Part shown: piece by piece, positions 58,835 through 64,000 of the stretch | Numbering within the stretch: the first letter of the stretch is position 1 | Layout of the letters: every line of letters starts with the position of its first letter | From: Amycolatopsis australiensis | Lineage (GTDB): Bacteria > Actinomycetota > Actinomycetes > Mycobacteriales > Pseudonocardiaceae | Assembly (NCBI RefSeq): GCF_900119165.1 | Contig: NZ_FPJG01000006.1 | Location: 434,001 to 498,000 of the forward strand | Reading direction: 5' to 3' | Length of the DNA stretch: 64,000 nucleotides | Made by a program: the position numbers and the translations under genes | Notes under the pieces: model-generated | Told to the model about the DNA's origin: nothing | The model's database searches: none | The model's input: the letters and a program-made list of their open reading frames with translations, nothing else

Positions 58835-59938
58835 TCAGCGGAACGTGGCCAGCATGCCCGCCACCGCGGCGGGCCAGGTGAACTCCTCCGCCCTCGCCCG
58901 CGCGGCCGCCCTTCGCAGGTCCTCCGGGCTGTCGAGCAGGTCCGTCACGGCCGTGGCGAAGGCGGGCGCGTGGTCGTCGACCGCCGCGCCACAGCCCGGC
59001 CGCACGATCTCCCGCAGCGCCGACGACGCCGACACCACCACCGGCGTCCCGGACGCCAGCGCCTCCAGCGCGGCGAGCCCGAACGTCTCGTGCGGCCCCG
59101 GCGCCAGCGAGACGTCCGCACTGGCCAGCAGCCGGGCGACGTCGTCGCGACCGGACAGGAACCCCAGGAACGTCACCGGCAGGCCGCGCGCCCGGCGCTC
59201 CAGCGCCCGTCGGCGCGGGCCGTCGCCCGCCACCACCAGCCGGACCCGAACGCCCGACTCCGTCAGTTCCGCGACGGTGTCCACGCTGCGCTCCACGTGC
59301 TTCTCCGGCGACAGCCGTCCGCAGTGGACGAGCAGGGCGTCCGAGCCGCCGGCGAGGTCGGTGCGCCAGCCGGAGTCGCGCCTGGCGGGCCGGAACGTCG
59401 CGAGGTCGACGCCGAGCGGCACGCGGCGGACGTTCGGCGCGGCGATCCGGTCGAACTCCGCGCGCGCGAACGCCGTCGTGCACACCACCGTGTCGTAGCT
59501 CGCGGCCATCCGGTGGTTCGCGACGTCGGCGACGCGGCGCGCGAGCGGCGCGGGCAGCAGGAACTGCTCCAGCAGCCGGTCGAGGCGCTCGTGGGAGATG
59601 ACCGTGCTGGGCACGCCGTGCCGCCGCGCCCAGCCGCCCATCCCCCGCAGCGTCAACCGGTCCGAGACCTCCAGGCGGTCCGGTCCGAGCCTGCGCAGCA
59701 CGGCGCGGACGCGGTGCGGGTCGATCGCGCGGTAGCCGCCGGTGCCCGGGATCTTGGGCGCGGGCAGGGAAAACCGGCGCACACCGGTCGGCAGGACCTC
59801 GTCGGCGTAGCGCGTGCCCGGCACGACGAGCGTGACCTCGTGGCCGCTCGCGACGTAGCCGGCGCCGAGGTGGTGCAGTGCGGTGCGCAGCCCGCCCGAG
59901 CGTGGCCCGTAGAAGTTCGCGAGCTGGACGATGTGCAT
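58835..59938 (-). CDS. Family 4 glycosyltransferase, neighbour of MgtA
   Basis: A 367-residue GT-B enzyme. HIVQLANFYGPRSGGLRTAL opens the acceptor domain, and LLVHCGRLSPEKHVERSVDT begins the donor domain. GPHETFGLAALEALASGTPV carries the paired glutamates of retaining GT4s. It resembles the next gene product (same PEKHV and HETF motifs), so the pair could have arisen by duplication. It is absent from the corresponding mycobacterial gene order as I recall it. Probably an alpha-mannosyl or glucosyl transferase for glycolipids. It starts 2 bases after the MgtA stop. Confidence 0.85.
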   Translation of the reverse strand: MHIVQLANFYGPRSGGLRTALHHLGAGYVASGHEVTLVVPGTRYADEVLPTGVRRFSLPAPKIPGTGGYRAIDPHRVRAVLRRLGPDRLEVSDRLTLRGMGGWARRHGVPSTVISHERLDRLLEQFLLPAPLARRVADVANHRMAASYDTVVCTTAFARAEFDRIAAPNVRRVPLGVDLATFRPARRDSGWRTDLAGGSDALLVHCGRLSPEKHVERSVDTVAELTESGVRVRLVVAGDGPRRRALERRARGLPVTFLGFLSGRDDVARLLASADVSLAPGPHETFGLAALEALASGTPVVVSASSALREIVRPGCGAAVDDHAPAFATAVTDLLDSPEDLRRAAARARAEEFTWPAAVAGMLATFR

Positions 59939-59940
59939 GG

Positions 59941-61059
59941 TCAGGCCGCGCGGGCGGCCCGGCCCCGCACGGCTTCGTAGTGCCCCATCAGCTCGCCGCA
60001 GACGGCGGGCCAGGTCCGGCCCAGCACGACCTTGCGCGCCTTCTCGCCGAGGCGCGCCCGCAGCGCGGGGTCGCGCAGGGCGTCGACCTTCGCGACGAGC
60101 GCCGGGCCGAACTGCTCGCGTTCGGCAGGCAGCAGGTAGCCGGTCCGGCCGGGCAGGACGAGATCCTTCGGGCCACCCGCGTCCGGTGCGAGCACCGGCA
60201 GGCCCGACGCCATCGCCTCCTGTACCGCCTGGCAGAACGTCTCGTGCGGGCCGGTGTGGACGAAGACGTCCAAGCTCGCGTACGCCTTGGAGAGCTCGTC
60301 GCCGTACTTCGCGCCGAGGAAGGCCGCGCCGGGCAGCTGTTCGCGCAGGGCCGCCAGCTCGGGGCCGTCGCCGACGACGACCACGCGGATCCCCGGGCGT
60401 CCGGCGAGCGCGGCCAGCCGGTCGACCTGCTTTTCGGGCGCCAGCCTGCCGACGAACCCGACCAGCAGCTCCCCGTCCGGCGCCAGCTGGGCCCGCAGGG
60501 CCGGATCGGCGTGTGCCGGGGAGAACCGCTCGATGTCGACGCCGCGCGCCCAGCGGTGCACGCGCGGGACGCCGTGCAGCTCCAGCTGCTCGACCGCGTC
60601 GCTGGAGGGCGCGAGCGTCCGGTCGGCGCGGGAGTGCAGCCGCCGCACCCAGCGCCACGCGGCCCGCGCGGCGATGCCGAAGCCGTACGCGGCGGCGAAC
60701 CCGGCGATGTCGGTCTGGTAGACGGCGATGGCCGGGACGCGCAGCCGCCGCGCCGCGGCCAGCCCGCGCGCGCCGACGACGAACGGCGACGCCAGGTGCA
60801 CGACGTCCGGGCCGAACGCGGTGAGCGCGTTCAGCACCGTGCGCGTCGGCAGGCCGATCGGCAGGGAGTTGACGCCGGGGACGTCGAGCGCCGGGATCCG
60901 GACGACCGGCGCGCCGCGGTAGGAGTCCGGGCCGGGGCCGGGGGCGATGATCAGCACGTCGTGCGCGCGTTCGCGCAGATGCTCGACGACCCGCAGGACG
61001 GAGTTGGTCACGCCGTTCACCTGGGGCAGGAAACTTTCGGTGACTATGGCGACTCGCAC
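59941..61059 (-). CDS. mgtA: GDP-mannose-dependent alpha-mannosyltransferase (MgtA-like)
   Basis: A 372-residue GT4. [52 protein letters not shown] and [15 protein letters not shown] closely match MgtA/Rv0557-type enzymes, which mannosylate glucuronosyl diacylglycerol and related glycolipids. [18 protein letters not shown] holds the catalytic glutamates. As in mycobacteria it lies close to the menaquinone methyltransferase gene. It is first in the operon, 129 bases from the divergent phosphatase gene. Confidence 0.87.
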   Translation of the reverse strand: MRVAIVTESFLPQVNGVTNSVLRVVEHLRERAHDVLIIAPGPGPDSYRGAPVVRIPALDVPGVNSLPIGLPTRTVLNALTAFGPDVVHLASPFVVGARGLAAARRLRVPAIAVYQTDIAGFAAAYGFGIAARAAWRWVRRLHSRADRTLAPSSDAVEQLELHGVPRVHRWARGVDIERFSPAHADPALRAQLAPDGELLVGFVGRLAPEKQVDRLAALAGRPGIRVVVVGDGPELAALREQLPGAAFLGAKYGDELSKAYASLDVFVHTGPHETFCQAVQEAMASGLPVLAPDAGGPKDLVLPGRTGYLLPAEREQFGPALVAKVDALRDPALRARLGEKARKVVLGRTWPAVCGELMGHYEAVRGRAARAA

Positions 61060-61188
61060 GTCCTGGACGATCGCACCCGATCCTGGCGACCGCGTGACAC
61101 GGCGGCCAACGCTGCCGGAACAGATCGGCTACGACATGTCATCTCAAGGTCGTGTCCCGGAAACCACGGGGGCCCAGACTAAGCAGGC
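61060..61188. promoter_or_regulatory. Divergent promoter region mgtA / inositol-phosphatase-like gene
   Basis: A 129-base gap that must hold promoters for both operons. It is less GC-rich than the flanking genes (for example GGCTACGACATGTCATCTCA near 61125). No clear consensus boxes or strong dyads were found. Confidence 0.4.
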
Positions 61189-62025
61189 ATGACCCTCTTG
61201 TCCTCCCGGCCGCCGCGGCCCGTCGAGCCCGGCCTGCTGTCGAGGGCGCTCGAAGTGGCCGGACGGCTGGCCAACGACGCCACCGACGTGATCACCGCGA
61301 CCGCCGGCCGCGGCGCCCACCCGTCGACGCTGGATTCGCCCTTCGACTGGGTCACCGACACCGACCGCATCCTGGAGCGGCACACCCGGCGCGTGCTGAC
61401 CGCGGAGTTCCCGGGCATCCCGGTGGTGGGCCACGAGTTCGGCGCCGACCACGGCGCGGACGTCGCCGAGTACCGCTGGGTGGTGGACTCGGTGGACGGC
61501 ACGGCGAACTACGTGGCGGGCGTGCCGTGGTGCGCGTACAGCCTGGCGCTGGTGGACGCGGCGGGCCCGGTGGTGGGGGTGGTGGCGGACCCGTACCGCG
61601 CCCAGATCTACGCGGCGGCACGCGGCCGCGGAGCACGGGCGAACGGCAAGCCGGTCCACCTGACCGACCGCTGCGCGACGGCGGGAGCGCTGGTGTGCAC
61701 GGAGTTCGCCCGCCGCGGCCCATGGCCGGGAATGGGCGGCTTCATCGAACGCGCGGCAGCGGCCCACGCAGGGGTCCGGGTACTGGGCTCGGCGGCACTG
61801 TCGATCGCCCAGGTGGCACTGGGCCACGCGGCGGCGGCGGTACTGCACAGCTACCACGAGTGGGACGTGGCGGGCTCGGTGGCGATGGCGATCGAGGCGG
61901 GCGCGGTGGTGCTGGACAAGCACGGAGAGGACGCGGCACTGCCCACGGACGGCCTCCTGGTGGCGGCCCCGGGAGTGGCGGACGAGGTACTGGGCTGGTG
62001 GCAGGAAACGGCCCACGCGGGCTGA
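61189..62025 (+). CDS. Inositol monophosphatase-family phosphatase
   Basis: A 278-residue Mg2+-dependent phosphatase. FDWVTDTDRILE, GHEFGADH (glutamate of the usual GEE motif kept), WVVDSVDGTANYVAGVPW (metal-binding DxxDGT) and HEWDVAGSVAMAIEAGAVV (WDxAG) are in order. Substrates in this family include inositol, fructose bisphosphate, histidinol and adenosine phosphates. Without further marks, inositol phosphate is the default guess in a mycothiol- and PI-making actinomycete. It is single and convergent with a DUF3592 gene. Confidence 0.85.
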   Translation: MTLLSSRPPRPVEPGLLSRALEVAGRLANDATDVITATAGRGAHPSTLDSPFDWVTDTDRILERHTRRVLTAEFPGIPVVGHEFGADHGADVAEYRWVVDSVDGTANYVAGVPWCAYSLALVDAAGPVVGVVADPYRAQIYAAARGRGARANGKPVHLTDRCATAGALVCTEFARRGPWPGMGGFIERAAAAHAGVRVLGSAALSIAQVALGHAAAAVLHSYHEWDVAGSVAMAIEAGAVVLDKHGEDAALPTDGLLVAAPGVADEVLGWWQETAHAG

Positions 62026-62092
62026 CGGCAGATCGGCCCCAGCGAGCGGAGCGCGAGGGCCCACCTGCGCCCCACCCAGCCCTCCCCGCAAC

Positions 62093-62128
62093 CCCGATAC
62101 GAAGCCGCAGCACAATCGGGCTTCGGGG
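62093..62128. terminator. Two-way hairpin region between convergent genes
   Basis: CGAAGCC (62100-62106) pairs with GGCTTCG (62119-62125), and flanking CCC/GGG can extend the stem across a bulge. CCCGAT/ATCGGG offers an alternative fold. It lies immediately beyond the end of the DUF3592 gene, suiting a shared terminator. Confidence 0.45.
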
Positions 62129-62130
62129 TG

Positions 62131-62574
62131 TCAGGCAGCCGCCTCGGTGCGGGTTCGCTTGCCCAACCGCCTCAACCACCACAGCGCAGGCGCCGCCACC
62201 AACCAGGTGAAGAACACAAAGCTCCCGAGCGGCAGCAACGTCAAAGCGGCGGAGCGGCCCGCCACCCGAGCCAGCTCGGGATCCGACGCGTCGTACTCGA
62301 TCCGCACCAGCTGGCCGGCCGCCAGACCGTCCGGGTACAGCACCCCGTTGGCCGGGCTGTGGACGATGCCGTCCGGGGTTTCGAAGTGGATGATCGTGCG
62401 GTCGAACGCCACCGAGTCCACCGTGGCGTTCGCCGTGCCCAGCTGCGCGGAGATCGCGCCGTCATTGCGGATCGCGGCGAACAGCAGGCACACGCACATC
62501 ACGGTGAGCAGCGAGGCGACGCCGAGGGTGGCCCACCACCCGGCGCGCCTCGCCCGCTCGCCTCTCGTGCTCAC
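62131..62574 (-). CDS. DUF3592 membrane protein
   Basis: A 147-residue protein with two membrane helices (WWATLGVASLLTVMCVCLLF near the N-terminus and LLPLGSFVFFTWLVAAPALW near the C-terminus) flanking an extracytoplasmic beta-rich domain. ATVDSVAFDRTIIHFETPDG and LVRIEYDASDPELAR are the conserved DUF3592 pattern. Function unknown; the family is widespread in actinobacteria. It is 22 bases downstream of the metallopeptidase gene on the same strand and may be co-transcribed. Confidence 0.8.
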   Translation of the reverse strand: MSTRGERARRAGWWATLGVASLLTVMCVCLLFAAIRNDGAISAQLGTANATVDSVAFDRTIIHFETPDGIVHSPANGVLYPDGLAAGQLVRIEYDASDPELARVAGRSAALTLLPLGSFVFFTWLVAAPALWWLRRLGKRTRTEAAA

Positions 62575-62596
62575 GCCGCGAGCGTAGCGGTCCCGG

Positions 62597-64000
62597 TCAG
62601 CCCACGGGCTCGGCGGCGAGCAACCGGTGGTTCTGCTGGATCTGGTCGTACGAGCGCGGCTTCACCGACGCCGTGCGCGCCGCGAAGGTGGCCGCGCCGT
62701 TCGGGCCGGCCGGCGGCTTGCCCGCCGTGTACAGCCACGTCTGGAACAGGTCGTGCAGCGGCTTGCCCGAGATCTTCTCCGCCAGCGCGATGAAGTCGAG
62801 GATCCGCCCGTTCGAGCCGCCCCGCTGGGCCTGCCACGTCTTCAAGATGGTGAAGAACGCGTCGTCGCCGACGGCCGTCCGCAGCGCCTGCAGGGTCAGC
62901 GCCCCGCGGTCGTACACGGCGTTGTCGAACTGGTTCTCCGCGCCCGGGTCGGCCGGGACGACCTTCCACAGGTCACCGTCGGCCGGGTTGGAGTCGTACG
63001 TGTACTGCGCCAGCTCGGCGACCGTGCCCTCGCCTTCGTGCTCCGACCACAGCCACTCGGCGTAGGACGCGAAGCCCTCGTTCAGCCAGATGTCGCTCCA
63101 GCGGCCGAGCGAGACGTTGTCGCCGAACCACTGGTGGGCGTTCTCGTGCGCGATCAGCGTCGTGTTGGAGCCCGCGCGGAAGTTCCGGACGCCGTAGGTC
63201 GGCCGGGTCTGGTTCTCCAGCGAGAACGTGATGCCGCTGGTCACAACGCCGCCCTCGGCTTCGAACGGGTACGGGCCGAACTGCGTCGCGAGGAACTCGT
63301 CGATCTCCGGCGTCCGCTCGACGCTGGCCTTCGCCGCGTACAGCGAGTCGCCGAGGTCGGCGCCGTAGGCGGTGATGAACGGCTTGCCGTCCGGCGTCGT
63401 CGACTGGACCAGCTCGTACTTGCCGACGATGAACGACGTCAGGTACGTGGCCTGCGGCTTCGTGCTCCGCCAGTTCCAGCGGGTCCAGCCGGCGCGGCTC
63501 TTCGTCGTGCGCACGAGCGTGCCGTTGGAGATGGCAACGTTGTCGTCCGGGGCCTCGATCGAGACGTCGTAGGTCGCCTTGTCGGTCGGGTGGTCGTTGG
63601 CCGGGAACCACCACGCGGAGCTCTGCGGCTCGTCGATGCCGAGCGCGCCGAACGCGCCCTTCTTCCACGCGTTGATGCCGTCCACCGTCTCGGTCGACGG
63701 CGTGTCCGAGTAGGCGACGACGACGGTCGCGGTCTGGCCCTTGAGCAGCGGCTGCGCCGGCGTGACGACGAGCTCGCCGTTGCCGGTCTGGTTCGTGAAC
63801 CGGGCGGGGCGGTTGTTCACCCGCACGCTCGACGCCTTGAGCGCGAAGTCCAGGTCGAACCGCGAGAGGTCCTGCGTGGCCGTGAGCAGCAGCGTCGTCG
63901 TGCCCGCCAGGACGTCGGTCGCGGGCTGGTAGGTCAGCCGGATGTCGTAGTGCAGGACGTCGGTGCCGCCGTTGCCGGCGTTCGGGTAGTAGGGGTCACC
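62597..64000 (-). CDS. M1 family metallopeptidase, N-terminal end outside window
   Basis: The frame runs to the window edge, giving the last 467 residues. The first visible residues GDPYYPNAGNGGTDVLHYDI are the start of the N-terminal beta-domain. ITFSLENQTR stands in for the GxMEN exopeptidase motif, and HENAHQWFGDNVSLG followed by NEGFASYAEWLW gives the zinc site (HExxH plus a glutamate 18 residues on). The start of the mature domain suggests a secreted enzyme with its signal peptide just beyond the edge. Likely a broad aminopeptidase; specificity unknown. Confidence 0.88.
   Translation of the reverse strand, partial: GDPYYPNAGNGGTDVLHYDIRLTYQPATDVLAGTTTLLLTATQDLSRFDLDFALKASSVRVNNRPARFTNQTGNGELVVTPAQPLLKGQTATVVVAYSDTPSTETVDGINAWKKGAFGALGIDEPQSSAWWFPANDHPTDKATYDVSIEAPDDNVAISNGTLVRTTKSRAGWTRWNWRSTKPQATYLTSFIVGKYELVQSTTPDGKPFITAYGADLGDSLYAAKASVERTPEIDEFLATQFGPYPFEAEGGVVTSGITFSLENQTRPTYGVRNFRAGSNTTLIAHENAHQWFGDNVSLGRWSDIWLNEGFASYAEWLWSEHEGEGTVAELAQYTYDSNPADGDLWKVVPADPGAENQFDNAVYDRGALTLQALRTAVGDDAFFTILKTWQAQRGGSNGRILDFIALAEKISGKPLHDLFQTWLYTAGKPPAGPNGAATFAARTASVKPRSYDQIQQNHRLLAAEPVG

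Overview
The window is very GC-rich, densely packed DNA from an actinomycete, most probably a Pseudonocardiales member such as Amycolatopsis. The evidence for this is the strong third-position GC bias, frequent GTG and TTG starts with 4-bp overlaps, a two-subunit 2-oxoglutarate:ferredoxin oxidoreductase, a MenG/MenJ/MgtA neighbourhood like that of mycobacteria, EspG and DUF3558 type VII secretion genes, a maleylpyruvate-isomerase-family (mycothiol-type) protein and a GH75 chitosanase. The genus is inference; no rRNA or other marker gene lies in the window.

Region 1 (1-26120) is a large exopolysaccharide/cell-surface glycan locus in two opposed arms. The plus arm (1-7805) carries a DUF4910 protein cut by the window edge, a flippase, a GT2 glycosyltransferase, a polysaccharide pyruvyl transferase, an RmlC-like sugar epimerase, a class III aminotransferase and a secreted beta-helix protein. 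A broken HAD hydrolase and a maleylpyruvate-isomerase-family gene lie between the arms. The minus arm, read from 26120 down to 9300, carries an AlgD-type nucleotide-sugar dehydrogenase, a GT4, two Wzz-like proteins with decayed kinase domains, an AsnB-type amidotransferase, a two-domain dehydrogenase, a heparinase II/III-like lyase, a beta-helix lipoprotein paralogous to the one in the plus arm, a Wzy/ligase-like polymerase, another GT4 and a PAP2 phosphatase. Together these could make, polymerise, export and trim an acidic polymer carrying uronic acid, possibly with amide and pyruvyl groups.

Region 2 (26300-31000) holds a helix-hairpin-helix protein, a secreted GH75 chitosanase with a palindromic operator, a NodB deacetylase, a divergent dimethylargininase/Lrp pair, a small hypothetical gene and an enoyl-CoA hydratase. 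Region 3 (31041-36422) holds korAB, ending in a perfect 17-bp hairpin, then a sunset-domain membrane protein and a long-chain polyprenyl diphosphate synthase, presumably for menaquinone side chains.

Region 4 (36667-40490) holds a secreted protein of unknown function and a four-gene orphan type VII (ESX) substrate cassette: a small helical protein with a YxxxE signal, a DUF3558 lipoprotein, a PPE/WXG-like protein with an Asn/Gln-rich tail, and an EspG chaperone. Region 5 (40537-56299) is a complete nuoA-N complex I operon on the minus strand. It is preceded by two Rex-type operators 32 bp apart. Region 6 (56824-61059) is the mgtA / GT4 / menG / menJ operon, which completes menaquinone, the electron acceptor of complex I. 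The window ends with an inositol-monophosphatase-family gene, a DUF3592 protein and a partial M1 metallopeptidase.

No tRNA, rRNA, CRISPR array, transposase or integrase was recognised. Several tandem repeats, strong terminator hairpins and palindromic operator candidates are listed.
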